A stretch of 64,000 nt of DNA from Hymenopellis radicata (Eukaryota; Basidiomycota; Agaricomycetes; Agaricales; Physalacriaceae): contig JADNRX010000151.1 of assembly GCA_015501595.1 (NCBI GenBank), forward strand, positions 59,229-123,228. The letters run 5' to 3'. Of this stretch, positions 9,318 through 20,337 are shown piece after piece. A program made the translations under genes and the position numbers. The notes below the pieces were generated by a model that did not search any database, was not told where the DNA came from, and worked only from the letters and a program-made list of their open reading frames with translations. Position 1 is the first letter of the stretch; the number at the start of each line of letters is the position of its first letter.

Positions 9318-11937
9318 ATGCCATCCACCACTGCCAGTCCGCCTGCCTCGCCTGATGGCCAGGACAAGACGACGCCACCTAGCACCACGACGAATCCCCC
9401 CCAGCCTGAAGCATCCAAACAAGCTCCTGCTCCGAAGCAGCCTGCTCCACCTGAAAAGTCTGCTGTGCAGAAGACTGTTCTCACGGATTTCAGTCTGGAG
9501 GTCCTCGAAAAGTACGGCACCGATATTTGGGATCGGGACTCTTGGTCATTCAACATGGTCCCGGAGTCGCAGCGCGTGAAGCCGAGCGCACATCGCAAGA
9601 CGCACCTCGTGTCTTCGGAGGAATTGACCTTGCTGCAGAGGTTCAAGCCTACGCTGCGGGACCTGGTGGCTGAATACGCCGACGATACGAAGAAGGAGCG
9701 GGACCGGAAGCTGCGAGAGTGGAAGAACGCCGCCGCCGACGCTATACTTGCACATCCCATTTGGCTGAGGAAAGTGAAGGAGGGGACGTCAGACTTTGGA
9801 GATTGGAAGACAGTGAGTTCACATCGGGTACTTTAACAGTGGGCAAACTAACGATTTCTTGCAGTGGATGGTCAAGGAGTTTGCGAACGAGAAAGACCAA
9901 CGGATTGGCAAGGCTGCGAAGACCGACAAGAAGGCGGGCAAGAAGCCTGCGTTGCAGAAACTCGAAACCGATGAGTTTGACGCCAAGAAGCTCCTCTCCC
10001 AAAGCGACTCCTCCACCAAGCTCACGTATTCAACGGACTCATTGACCGACGCCGGCGTCAGAGTCCTCCGCCAATTCCTCAAGTTCCCGTTTCTCTTGGA
10101 AGGGAAACAGATCTTCGAGGAAGAGCACCGTGACGCGGTTCAAGTTAGGATGAAGGAGTTGCTTGCGTGCGACGCCGTAAAAAGTGATAATGTTGGAGCC
10201 GCTGAGAGAAAGGCGGCGGGGCAGTTGTGGGGCGAGCTGAGCGACGACGAGCGGAAGGGATACGGGGAGAGGGCCAGGAAGGATTTCAAAACAACAGAAC
10301 TGTAAGCTTGTTTGTTTAATGAGTCTCGATCTGTCTACTAACATTTTGCGTGATGTAGAATTACCAGTTCGTTGCCGTTTGTTATTAACGAGCTGATGAA
10401 GTTCCTTGGTGGTCTACTCCCGGCGATGTCGATGGCATGCATCGTAGGCCTTCACACAAAGGAAGGCGGGACCAAAACCAACATGTACGTACCCTTTGGC
10501 AAGTTGATAATTCGTCAAGGTTGATGAGGGATCGATAGTGTTGACATTAACACCATCGACGAGCACCCGTCCATCGCATCGCTGCTACCAGCAGATATTC
10601 ATGCGCAGATCGAAGAGTGGCTCTTACTTCACAAGCCGGGTTTGTGCTCCTCGATGATAGCCTCTGTACCGACTAACGACTTTGCAGATGACTGCCGGCA
10701 ATTGAACTTCTCATTCGAAAGTCATTCAAAGGGCGTGCCGGCCTTTCCATCCGGTGATTTGTCGAAGAATGGACATGCCCAGCTCCAGGTGCTATTGGAA
10801 GAGTACCTGTTGGTTACGTGGCGTACGTGACATCTACTTTTTCTTGTATTTTACTCTAACTTTATTAAATCTGCAGAATACGCACACAAGGACTTCAAAA
10901 AGGTTCCCCGGCTATCATACGAGCAGCTCGCGCAAGAGGGCGAACGATTTTACGACACGAAGAAGTGGGAGAAACTGCTGCCAATCTTCAAAGGACCCAG
11001 CAACTTGACGTGGATGGAGTGCGTCTGTTTAATAGCCTTCCTCCAGGATTCCTCAACGACGGCGTGCGCTGAGCCGTTTGAGTTCTTTCCCGTTCCTATC
11101 TCCGTCCAGCCGCCAGCTCCTCCTGCGAAGTCACCGACGCCAGCGCCTCCTCCTGCGAAGTCACCGACGCCAGCGCCTCCTCCTGCGAAGTCACCGACGC
11201 CAGCGCCCCCTCCTCCGAAGTCCCCGACGCCTCCTTCTCCTCCTCCAAAGTCACCGGCGCCAGCTGCGCCTGAGAAAGGCCGAAAGTCATCTCGAACTCG
11301 TCGATCTCCACTGCCGCCAACTCGTCCAACAGAGACGACGACTCGACCGACGTTGTTGAACGTAGAGAACCAAGTAGAGGGCGAGGATGAGGAGACACTT
11401 ATCAACAATCAATTGGCTCAGTTGGAAGCGATGATGGACGAGGACGAGGACGAGGACGAAGACCCCGACCACAGCGGCGACAAGATTATGGAGGATGATC
11501 TCGAGCAGGCACAAGACGACGACGAGGAACGAGATGAGGACGAGGAAGGAGATGAGGAGGAAGGAGATGAGGAGGAAGGAGATGAGGACGAGGAACAAGA
11601 TGAGGAGGAACGAGATGAGGAGCCGGAGCCCAAGCAGAAGGAACAGCCGCGGAGGCGCAAGGGCAGGCCTCCTCCCGTGGCGAGGTCGCCAGTAAAGACT
11701 CGAACATCAACGAAAGGCCGTGGCGCAGCTCCATCGGTGCCAACACGCGCGTCGACCCGTCAGAAGAAGAAGGTTGAGGAGAAGCAGGTTGTGGAGTCCA
11801 GACCGAACAAGCGCAAGGCAGTCGAGGAGCCTAAAGTGCAAGGCGCGGCTTCCGTCCCGAAGAAGAGGTATGCTGAATGTTACAACATCTTATCTTATTG
11901 GCTGATCCGTGCTTTCAGACTTCGCCGCAGGAGGTGA
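9318..11937 (+). CDS. Large hypothetical protein with HMG-like segment, Pro/Lys repeats, acidic tract and AT-hook-like motif
   Basis: Seven exons: 9318-9812, 9865-10301, 10359-10484, 10539-10639, 10688-10822, 10877-11867 and 11919-11937. Introns are 48-57 nt and all phases add up, giving 767 residues. The N-terminus is Pro/Thr-rich. The segment AGQLWGELSDDERKGYGERA recalls the last helix of an HMG box, but the rest of that fold is unclear. The C-terminal third holds a KSPTPAPPPA repeat (about five units, from 11110), a Glu/Asp tract (11440-11630) and a basic RRRKGRPPPVARSP stretch like an AT-hook. This suggests a nuclear, DNA- or chromatin-bound protein (inference). The last exon encodes only LRRRR. 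The start is placed at 9318 because the more upstream in-frame ATG at 9198 would add a poorly conserved-looking leader. The family is not recognised. Confidence 0.72.
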
Positions 11938-11997
11938 TATCTTGAAATGTTGAAGTATCTCATTCTCATACTGCATATCTTATTTATTGCTTGAGGA

Positions 11998-12052
11998 CTT
12001 TTGCGATCTTGTTATGTTTGCGATCTTGTTATGTTTGCGATCTTGTTATGTT
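11998..12052. repeat. Three tandem 18-bp units in a 3' flank
   Basis: TGCGATCTTGTTATGTTT repeats three times just downstream of the 9318-11937 gene. It probably lies in the 3' UTR. Confidence 0.85.
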
Positions 12053-12237
12053 TTCATCTTGTATATCTGTGATATGTAGCTTGTATATAACTTGTCTTGA
12101 TCTCATTCATCAGCTAATAAGATAAGATGAGATACAGATATGGGTTACAGTGACTCTGAGTGAGCCCTCTGCCTCTCCGAGGACAGGGCGATCTCATCTC
12201 ATCTCATCTCAAAATCGATCGCACCCGGCCATCTTAA

Positions 12238-13684
12238 GATAAGGCGGTCAGTTTTCATCACTGGTTCGCATCCAGCTTTCCACGCCCCATCCCAAACCGG
12301 ACTCCGCGCCCCGTCCCGACGTTTGGCTTCCACGCACAGAGACCGCGCGATATAGGATGGGAATGGACTGCCGCCAATATCGTGCGACCAATTCCGTATC
12401 TAGTCGGCCTTGACTTCGTTCCCGGCTGCCAGCTTGACACGGTTTATCCGGTTAAGCGCTCCCAGCTCCCTCGATGTTGAACCACAGGTGCTCCGCTCGT
12501 GCCCCCAGTGCTTCGGTCGTCTTCTTCGGTCGGGTTGAAACATTCATGTTTACGCAAGGCTAATAATCGAGTGAGCGCAGTTCTTTACACTGTCTTTTCC
12601 TGTCCTCACCAGTACCTAAAGTAATGGGTCCGTCCCACCTGTTGATCACAGCAGGTTTATTTCGGTACGTGATATCTCGTGTCCGCACGGCGTCACTCAC
12701 GCAGGGCTCTCGCAGGTCGCAACGGGTATATCCCACCTGTGCGCTACGCTTACCTACTGTACACTTTCAATCAATTCGTCGGACCATGTGACCTGTGACC
12801 GGTCCGACGAAATTTTCGTTTCGTCGACTTACCATATATGGTAATTGCCGCCGCGGCGGAGCTGCGGCGGGAGGTCGGCGGGGGCCCCGCCACGGACTTT
12901 TTCGCAAATTTTGCTGTGACTCTTGTGACTTTTCGTCGATTTCGGATCCTCTGTGACCCGTGACCGACGAATTGAATTAAAGTCTACAGTATACTTCATT
13001 TACTTTCCACGCCCCATCCCAAACCGGACTAAGCGCCCCGCCCACAACGATTCGCTTCCGCGCACAAAGCTTTTTCGCGCGCTATAGGATGGGAATGGAC
13101 TGCCGCCAATATTGTGCGACCAATTCCATATCTGGTCGGCCTCGACTTCGTTCACGAGCGCCAGCTTGACATGGCTCATCCGGTCGACACCAAGTGCTCC
13201 CCTTGTCCCATCGTCACTAGTGCTTTGGACATCTCCTTTAGACGAAGGATATTGGACACACGATGGACGACATTACTGCCAGACCAGACCTGAATATTCC
13301 CCACGCCGACAGCGGAGACCGTTCGCGCGATGTGTTAAATGCCGGCGTCGTCGTTTATGCTCAGGCATTCCAATGGACTTAGGACCGAGTCCGCTGTACA
13401 ATGCGACCGCGCATACCGTAAAAGCCCTCGTATTGTTGCGTTCCTGAAAGAGGATGTTTCGTGCAGTTGCGAAGGTCTGCTAGTACCCGTGTCGCGATCC
13501 GGCTGGCCCGTAGTATCAACATGTCCTGGGCCTTCGATGTTGGTATGAGCTCCATTTTCCGCGATGCATGCCGCCTTCGGTCATGGACGGCTACTGAGAC
13601 TTTCTCAAGTCTCGCAATGTCGCAGTCAAAGTGCAACCCCTTTCCAGACGCCCTCGACCGCTTCCTCTTCCATCCACGTACACC
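12238..13684. repeat. Spacer with dispersed F-box-unit repeats
   Basis: A 1.4 kb non-coding stretch. CCACGCCCCATCCCAAACCGGACT occurs at about 12278 and 13009 and again, slightly changed, near 29229. Both local copies are followed by a block containing AGGATGGGAATGGACTGCCG and GCGACCAATTCC. The module TCGCGATCCGGCTGGCCCGTAG at about 13491 recurs at 15298 and 17063. These are the upstream spacers of the F-box array. No gene is supported. 12840-12900 is a GC-rich palindrome-like patch (GCCGCCGCGGCGG). Confidence 0.75.
13596..13622 (+). promoter_or_regulatory. GAGACTT/AAGTCTC palindrome plus AATGTCG box, F-box copy 1
   Basis: GAGACTTTCTCAAGTCTC (13596-13613), then AATGTCG, about 65 bp before the copy-1 ATG. 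The same arrangement precedes other copies. Likely a transcription factor site (inference from conservation and symmetry). Confidence 0.6.
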
Positions 13685-14790
13685 ATGGCATTCAACACCA
13701 TCCACAACATCATTAACCAGCTTACCCCCTTTTGCCGCGCCTCTGCTAGCACAGGCCCATTCGGGCTTGTACCGCAAGAGCTTTTGGACGTTGTTATTTT
13801 CCACCTCGCCGACGACAGAAGCACCCTTCTATCGTGTGCACTCGTCCACTCCACTTGGAATAGCATCAGCCGGTATCACCTCCGGCCTCTCATTCCTGTC
13901 GTCTCCTCAAGTTCATCTCGTGCCACGGAGCTTACGGAGCTTATGGAGCTCCTACGCCCATCGTGTGAGACGCTTTCCTCCTCGATCACCGGCATTACGC
14001 TTGTCGGCTACGCGAACGACAAATTTCCGAGCCCTGTGGCGTTTTATAGCCTTAGTAGCAAGCTGCTCCACCTTCTCAAAGCGAAGCACCTTACGCTCTG
14101 CTCGGGGACAGTCGCGAACGATCCTTCGCTCGTCTGGAGCCTGGCGCAATATTTCCCAGATCTCACCGACCTCAAAGTGACCGCACGCCGTACCTGGATA
14201 TCATGAGTTTCATGCGCGCGCTTTCCGGCTCTTTCCCGCGGCTCGCCGAACTTACAATCGAGCTTGGTGCGGTTGGCTTGAATTTACCGGACATTTCACT
14301 ATTTGGGTTGCACAACCTCAGACTGGCTATGCCGTGCTTACGCACTCTACGCGTGGTCGGGTGGAATAATGATCTCGTACGCTGGTTGGGAGATAACATC
14401 GTGGGGATGCTGGAGCGTCTGGATTTGGAGAATGCCAGCGTTTGGTCGACATGTCGTATCGAGGAGGCGATTCCGCTTCTTCAAAGGAATAAGGAAACAT
14501 TGCAGGATCTGAGGCTATGCTTTTTGAAGAGCAATGGTCCGTGCTTTCGTTCTTCTCCTTTCCTGACGATGCTTATGTGTTATCTAGTTGCGTTTGATTT
14601 ATCGAATTTATTGCGTTTGGAAACTTTGGAGGTTACGAGTACGGTGGGTGATATAGAGATGGCGTGGCAGCTGCCGAGGTCCTTGAAGAGGGTATACTTA
14701 CGCGACGCGTTTTGTGAGCCGATTGGCCCAGAAGGTATGAGGGTTACTTGGATCCCGAGGGGGACACTTCTATTGAGGGCGAGGACTTGA
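13685..14790 (+). pseudogene. F-box-like/LRR family copy 1, frameshifted
   Basis: F-box proteins are adaptors that link substrates to SCF ubiquitin ligases. The N-terminus MAFNTIHNIINQL precedes an F-box-like helix set (GLVPQELLDVVIFHLADD, then SCALVHSTW). LRR-like segments follow. At about 14172-14180 one base is missing relative to the paralogues (GTGACCGCAC against GTGACCTGCGC), and the reading stops at 14206. The other frame continues from 14203 with FMRALSGSFPRLAEL to a stop at 14790. The family intron is at 14537-14587 (GTCCGT...CTAG, weak donor), phase 1. It could be translated as a truncated 174-residue protein. The broken state is seen by comparison with six sister copies in this window. 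Confidence 0.8.
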
Positions 14791-15535
14791 AAGGAGCACG
14801 CAGAAAATCTTTCAGCATTTTGTCACTGTTCGGTATATTTCCAATGTCATTATTGAAGTTCATTCGTAGAATACAAGTACATGTTGTGTTCCGCAAGTCG
14901 CGCGTCGAATTCTGAAACTAGTTGTGCTCACTAGTCTGCTGACCTTTTTGAATTCATGGACTTCGAGACAAAAGTGGTTACCTTGTATATGAAATCAAGC
15001 GAGTTGGAAGGTGATTGCCTATATAGGACCCAGCCAATCAGCAGGTCGGGTTCGGTAGCGCACAAGGCCTACTTCTTTCTTTCCCATCATCTCCGCACAG
15101 GGCTTATCTGACCACTGCGCGCCAGTGTGTTGCACGCGCTCCGCTCTCGTCTCAGTGCTCCAACTGGATGCAGCCCTTCCGTGCAATTACATCGTTGGTC
15201 TACTTATCTACAAGGAGCTCTACGGAGTCCGTCAATCGCGCGCGCCACGCCCAACGACTCATTGGCGGTAATTTTTCGCGCGCCGTACGGGATAAGTGTC
15301 GCGATCCGGCTGGCCTGTAGTATCGTGGACACACACGTCCCGGAGGAGGACGTGGATGGATAAACCCACGTCTTGTGGGCAAGACGCCACGCTTTCGGAG
15401 CCCATCTCATCCGCGCCCAACCTCTCCCCCGCGCTGTGCACTACCCCGTTCGTGCTCCATTTGGCTTTAGATATCAGTCTGACTAACATGAGACTTCCTC
15501 ATTTCTCTTCTAGACGTCTTCCAGCCATGTACACC
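14791..15535. repeat. Spacer with F-box-unit repeats
   Basis: Contains TTGGAAGGTGATTGCCTATA (about 15003), a block shared with 16788, 25788, 28722, 41860 and 48832, and the CGCGATCCGGCTGGCC module (about 15300). The palindromic GAGACTT promoter is absent here. No gene is seen. Confidence 0.65.
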
Positions 15536-16602
15536 ATGGCATTCAACACCATCCAAAACATCTTAACCAAGCATGCCCACACTCGCCGCTCCTCTGCTTG
15601 TACCGGTTCATTCGGGCTTGTACCGCAGGAGCTTCTTGACCTTGTCATTTTCTTCCTCACCGATGACCAGGCCACCCTCTTATCCTGTGCACTTGTCCAC
15701 CCCACTTGGACCAGCATTAGCCGATACCATCTCCCGCCTCTCAGTCTTGTCATCTCTCCATCCCGTGTCAAGGAGCTCATAAAGCTATTACGCTCATCGC
15801 GTGAGACGCTTTCCTCCTCCATAACCGGCATAACGCTCGTCGGCGACATACCCTTTGACGACATGCTCGCGAACAGCAAATCTCCCCGTGCGCGGTCCTA
15901 TAGCAAGTTGCTCCACGTCCTTAAAGCCAAGAATATCATGCTTCGCTCGGTAGTCGAGAATGAACCACCACTCGTCGGACTCTTCGCCCAGTACTTCTCG
16001 GATCTTGTCAGGCTTAAGGTTATTTGCGCATCGTACCAGGAGCTCACGAGCTTCATGCGCGCGCTTTCCGGCTCTTTCCCGCGGCTCGCCGAGCTCAGCA
16101 TCGAGCTTGGATCGGGTGGAATGGATATACCGGATGCATCGCTCACTGGGTTGCGCGGGGCGGTGCCGTGCTTACGCACCCTGCGCGTGGTCGGGTGGAA
16201 TAACGATCTTATGCGCTGGTTGGGAGATTACGTCGTGGGGACACTGGAGCGTCTGGATTTGGAGAGTGGCAGCGTTTGGTCGACATGTCGTGTCGAGGCG
16301 GTGATTCTGCTTCTTCACAGGAATAAGGAAACATTGCAGGATGTGAGGCTATATTTTGTGAAGCGCGATGGTCTGTGCTTTCGTTCTTCTCTTTGCGTGA
16401 CGATGTGCTTATGTGTTATCTAGTGGCGTTCGATTTATCGAGTTTATTGCGTTTGGAAGCTTTCGAGCTTATGGGTGGGATCGGGGATATGGAGATAGTG
16501 TTGAATGGGTGGCAGCTGCCGAGGTCCTTGAAGAGGGCATATTTACGGGCGAGTGGTATGAGAATTTGGATACGGAGACCTCCATTGAGGGAGAGGACTT
16601 GA
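15536..16602 (+). CDS. F-box-like/LRR family copy 2
   Basis: Intact copy: exon 1 15536-16370, intron 16371-16423 (GTCTGT...TCTAG, phase 1), exon 2 16424-16602, 337 residues. The F-box-like segment is GLVPQELLDLVIFFLTDD followed by SCALVHPTW and SRYHL. LRR-like signatures include FMRALSGSFPRLAEL and PCLRTLRVVGWNNDL. The C-terminus is shorter than in copies 7 and 8, lacking the final EGEELQRALGM-type tail. A second in-frame ATG at 15527 would add three residues. This copy lacks the shared palindromic promoter, so it may be regulated differently or silent. F-box function is inferred; no Skp1 contact can be tested here. Confidence 0.8.
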
Positions 16603-17240
16603 CAAGACGTATCAAGTCTTTCAGCATTTTGTCACGGTCCGATATACTTCTAATGACATTGAATATTGAAGTTCATTCGTGGAATACATCTTGTGTTCTG
16701 CAAGTCGCGCGGCGAATCCTCAGACTATTTCTGCTCACTAGTCAGCTTCGCATGGAACTCGAGACAAAAGTGGTTACCTTCGCCGCTGGAAGGTGATTGC
16801 CTGTATAGGATCCAGCCAACCTCCCGATTGGTCGGGTTCGGTCGCGCGCACACGGCTTACTGTTTTCTAAAATTCTTCCCATCATCTCAGGACCACTGCG
16901 CCCTTTAGCAGTGTGTTGCACGCGCAGTGGACGCGCTCCACTCTCGTCTCAGGCCCCAAGTGGATACAGCCCATCCCTGCAATTACATCGTTCGGAGTCT
17001 ACTCTACGGAGTTCATCAATACTAGTGATTTTTCGCGCGCGGGGCGAGGAATCTGCTACCCGTGTCGCGATCCGGCTGGCCCGTAGTATCGTCCCGGACC
17101 TTCGATGTTGGTATGAGCTTGGTCCGCGATGCATCGTTGCCGCCTTTGATTTAGATTTCACATGGACGGCTACTGAGACTTTCTCAAGTCTCGCAATTTC
17201 CAGACGCCCTCGAACGCTTCCTCTTCCATCCATGTACATC
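16603..17240. repeat. Spacer with F-box-unit repeats
   Basis: Holds GGAAGGTGATTGCCTGTATA (about 16788), the CGCGATCCGGCTGGCCCG module (about 17066), and the promoter palindrome GAGACTTTCTCAAGTCTC at 17175-17192. No other gene. Confidence 0.65.
17175..17192 (+). promoter_or_regulatory. GAGACTT/AAGTCTC palindrome, F-box copy 3
   Basis: Identical to the copy-1 element. The following AATGTCG box is changed to AATTTCC. It lies about 50 bp before the ATG. Confidence 0.55.
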
Positions 17241-18375
17241 ATGGCGTCCAACATCATCCACAGTACCTTAAATAAGCTTACCCACTTTCGCCGCGCCTCT
17301 GCTAGTACAGGCCCGACTGTACCGCAAGAGCTTTTGGATCTTGTTATTTCACACCTCGCCGACGATAGAACCACCCTTCTATCGTGTGCACTCGTCCACC
17401 CCACTTGGACTAGCATCAGCCGGTATCACCTCCGGCCTCTCATTCTTGTCGTCTCCTCTTCATATCGTGCCACGGAGCTTACGGCGCTTATGGAGCTCTT
17501 ACGCCCATCGTGTGAGACGCTTTCCGCCTCTATCACCGCCATTTCGCTTGTCCGCCACGCGCCGTTTCACCACATCCCCCCGAACGACATATTTCCGGGC
17601 CCTGTGGTGCTTAGTAGCGAGCTGCTCCCTGTTTTGAAAGCGAAGTACGTTACGCTCCGCTCCGGGATAGTCAAGAACGATCCATCACTCGTCCGAATCC
17701 TGGCGCAATATTTCCCAGATCTCACCGACCTCAAAGTGACCTGCGCGTCGTACGTGGATATCACGAGTTTCATGCGCGCCATTTCCTCTTTCCCGCGGCT
17801 TGCTGAACTCGGCGTCGAGCTCGTTGCGCGCGATTTCGAAACACCGGACGCACCGCTACCTGCATTGCGCGATCTGAGACTTGGGCTGCCGTGTTTACGC
17901 AGTCTGCGTGTAGTCGGGTGGAACATTGACTTCGTGCGCTGGTTAGGGGATAACATTGTGAGCATCTGGATTTGGAGAGTGCCTGCATTTGGTCGATATG
18001 TCGTGCCGAGGATCCGATTACGTTGATCCATTGAAGGAAATAAGGACACGTTGAGGGATCTGAGGTTGAGTTTTGTATTGAATGGTTAGTGTTTTTGTTC
18101 TTCTCTGTGTTCGCGATGTGCTCATGTCTTGCGCAGCAGTGCCACCATTTGATTTATCGGGTTTCATCTGTTTGGAAAACCTCGAAGTTACAAGTGGAGA
18201 GATTGATATGGTGTTGGTGTTGGAGGGCTGGAGGTTGCCCAGGTCGTTGAGGAGGGTATATGTAAGGATAGTGGATTGTGTAGTGCGTTTCATTGGTACG
18301 AGAGTTTATACGCAGGGGGAGGTTCTTTTAGAAGGAGAGGACCTAAAAAGAGCTCTGAGGATGTACTATTATTAA
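17241..18375 (+). pseudogene. F-box-like/LRR family copy 3, deletion-truncated
   Basis: Starts MASNIIHSTLNKL with the family F-box (TVPQELLDLVISHLADD), lacking the usual GPFGL lead. It is collinear with sisters to VRWLGDNIV. There a deletion of about 14 bp, relative to the GGGACGCTGGAGCGT of sister copies, shifts the frame, and translation stops at 18026. The family intron (about 18085-18138, GTTAGT...CGCAG) and second exon are still recognisable to 18375 (LPRSLRRVYVR). The remaining open protein would be about 261 residues, without the last LRR-like region. An upstream ATG at 17232 is in frame. Confidence 0.8.
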
Positions 18376-18941
18376 AAGTTTCTCTTGTCTGATCTGCTTT
18401 CAATGATATTGATTCTTCTCTTTCTTACAGTTAAATTACGGTACTTGGAGCAGAATCTATATCCAAGCGAGCGTGGTGTTGCGTTCTCTTTATATTTATG
18501 GGGAGGAGGACGCGACGACATGATTAACTCGGATCCGGCAAGGCAAAGCCGGTATTTTCAAATCGGACACTATCACGTGCACGCTGTGGGTTGAACGCTT
18601 CCTTGACCTTTGCTATTTATGACCCTGCAATAGCCGCATGCGACTCTTCTCATCATGGAGAATAGCCATCAAAGTGAAATCCTTGGTCCTCGAGAGTCTA
18701 TCCTCGCTGGACGCCTTCTTGCAGAACTAAGCAAGGCTCAACGTGGTTTCCACTTGTTCTTTTCCTGAACACGCGACCTTGATCTCGATGTCGTTGACTA
18801 TTGTTGTTCCCTAGAGGGATGAACAACAAAAAGGTGAATGCCTCACTTATTTTTAATAGTCTTCGAGTAGTGATATATAAAGACAGACGATTGTGATGTC
18901 GAGCCACAAAACCAGAGCCGCCTCTGCTACCAGTCATCCTA
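18376..18941. other. Intergenic with TATA box for the DUF6699-type gene
   Basis: TATATAAAG at 18874-18882, about 60 bp upstream of the next ATG. No gene is seen. Confidence 0.5.
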
Positions 18942-20192
18942 ATGTCTTCTCACTCCAGTGGGCATCCCCACCTCGTATACCCGACACCTCCATCGACGGC
19001 CTCTACTGGCAGAAGTCGTCGGACGGCGGGCGACAATCATCCATACACAGGCACGCCGCCTATCATACCACACCTTTCATCTTCCTTCAGTCCGCCACCT
19101 ACAAGCAGAGTCGCAGAACCAAATGTCATGCACTATCCCTCACTGAGCACATCGTCAACACCCTCGCATACGAGCTCCCAACCATATATTAGCAGCAGCT
19201 CTTTGGGTCGAGCTGTCATTCCACTCCCGTCTGGTGGTTCACCTCCCGTTGGACGGGCCTCTATTCCATCAAGCGCTCATGGAAGCGCCGGTGGACCGCG
19301 CGCGCAGGTAAACTTCGCGCCCGCGCCGGAACGACGTCGTGCACACGAGTCGTCTGCAAGAACTCTTGGGGCAACACAGTCTCTTCACCCCGTTGTTCCT
19401 CATCGACATCTTCCTGCCTCGTGGCGTACGACCCAGAAATCTCCCTCACGTCCGAGGAAGCAGCATATACGCAGCACTCCGTGCCAACTTCTGAATCACG
19501 TATTTTCCTCTAACTCGGTAGGAGCCCATCACACTCTGGGCCCGCCTTCCCTCCACCACGAACTCCTTCGCAAAGCCCGCTTCAACAGCCCAGACGGTAC
19601 TACCACCCGCTTCGCATGTCTCCGATGGGACATGCGTTTCCCGCCCTCACACTCATTCGGTCGGGATCGATGTCGGTACTCCGTCTTGCATTGCAGCAAC
19701 GCACTAGCACCTATCTTTACGCTTTACCGGCCCGACTACTACGCAAACACTTTCACCATCCAGCCTTCGACCCAGCTGTTGAAACTGAAGTCGAGCGACA
19801 ATACGGTCCAGCGTCTCCTGAACGTGAGCCCGCTTGTGATCAAATGGGAGCGAGGCACAGTGCTCACTGTGCAGGTGCTCTTGAAGAAGCTATTCGAGTA
19901 TCTTAATACGCCTCTTTCATCTGTGGAGAGGCGGAGGCTTGTCCATCCCGCAGATGACGTTCATTTACAGAGAACATGTGCAAGGAGGGTGCACGATGTT
20001 GAGATGGCAGCGCTGAGGTATGGACAGAGTTTGCCGAAGAATTTGGCGGAGACGTATAGGGTTGATTTGCTGGGTGTTAATTATGGTTTCTATGGGTTCG
20101 AGTTGAAGTATGACTCGAAGACGCAGGTGGAGCTTGTTTTGAGTGTTCGAAGCTATGATACGAACATGGCCATTATGAGAACTAGAGATTAG
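18942..20192 (+). CDS. DUF6699-type protein
   Basis: A single open frame of 416 residues with a good TATA box upstream. The first ~200 residues are low-complexity Ser/Pro/Thr (typical disordered leader). The C-terminal ~170 residues match the pattern of DUF6699, a domain common in Agaricomycetes: WDMRFPPS, then a beta-rich VSPLVIKWERGTVLTVQVLL, a helical FEYLNTPLSSVERRR and the ending YRVDLLGVNYGFYGFEL. The function of this domain is not known. I see no intron that is required, although a branch-like CTAAC followed by GGTAG near 19515 could mark an unused or alternative one. It lies between F-box copies but is unrelated to them. Confidence 0.75.
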   Translation: MSSHSSGHPHLVYPTPPSTASTGRSRRTAGDNHPYTGTPPIIPHLSSSFSPPPTSRVAEPNVMHYPSLSTSSTPSHTSSQPYISSSSLGRAVIPLPSGGSPPVGRASIPSSAHGSAGGPRAQVNFAPAPERRRAHESSARTLGATQSLHPVVPHRHLPASWRTTQKSPSRPRKQHIRSTPCQLLNHVFSSNSVGAHHTLGPPSLHHELLRKARFNSPDGTTTRFACLRWDMRFPPSHSFGRDRCRYSVLHCSNALAPIFTLYRPDYYANTFTIQPSTQLLKLKSSDNTVQRLLNVSPLVIKWERGTVLTVQVLLKKLFEYLNTPLSSVERRRLVHPADDVHLQRTCARRVHDVEMAALRYGQSLPKNLAETYRVDLLGVNYGFYGFELKYDSKTQVELVLSVRSYDTNMAIMRTRD

Positions 20193-20337
20193 ATTGTCCT
20201 TGTCCGTTTATTACACCGGTAACTCTTCGTAGAAGTATCATTGTATACTGTCAGATACAAAGGAGCAGAAAGCGTAACAAAGCCCTGAGCAGATACTGAA
20301 CGATGAGCGTCAAAGGTCTTCCTCTGAACGACCTCTA

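Noticed and set aside
11418..11660. Serine-rich minus-strand frame opposite the acidic tract
   Set aside because: Mirror image of the Glu/Asp repeat in the plus-strand gene.
12238..13684. Retrotransposon body
   Set aside because: No reverse transcriptase, integrase or LTR pair could be seen; the repeats are the upstream spacers of the F-box units.
15499..15879. Open frames on the minus strand opposite F-box copies (also 17567-18049, 24553-25119, 27500-28156 and others)
   Set aside because: They recur at the same place opposite every family copy, as expected from codon composition, and hold no independent signal.
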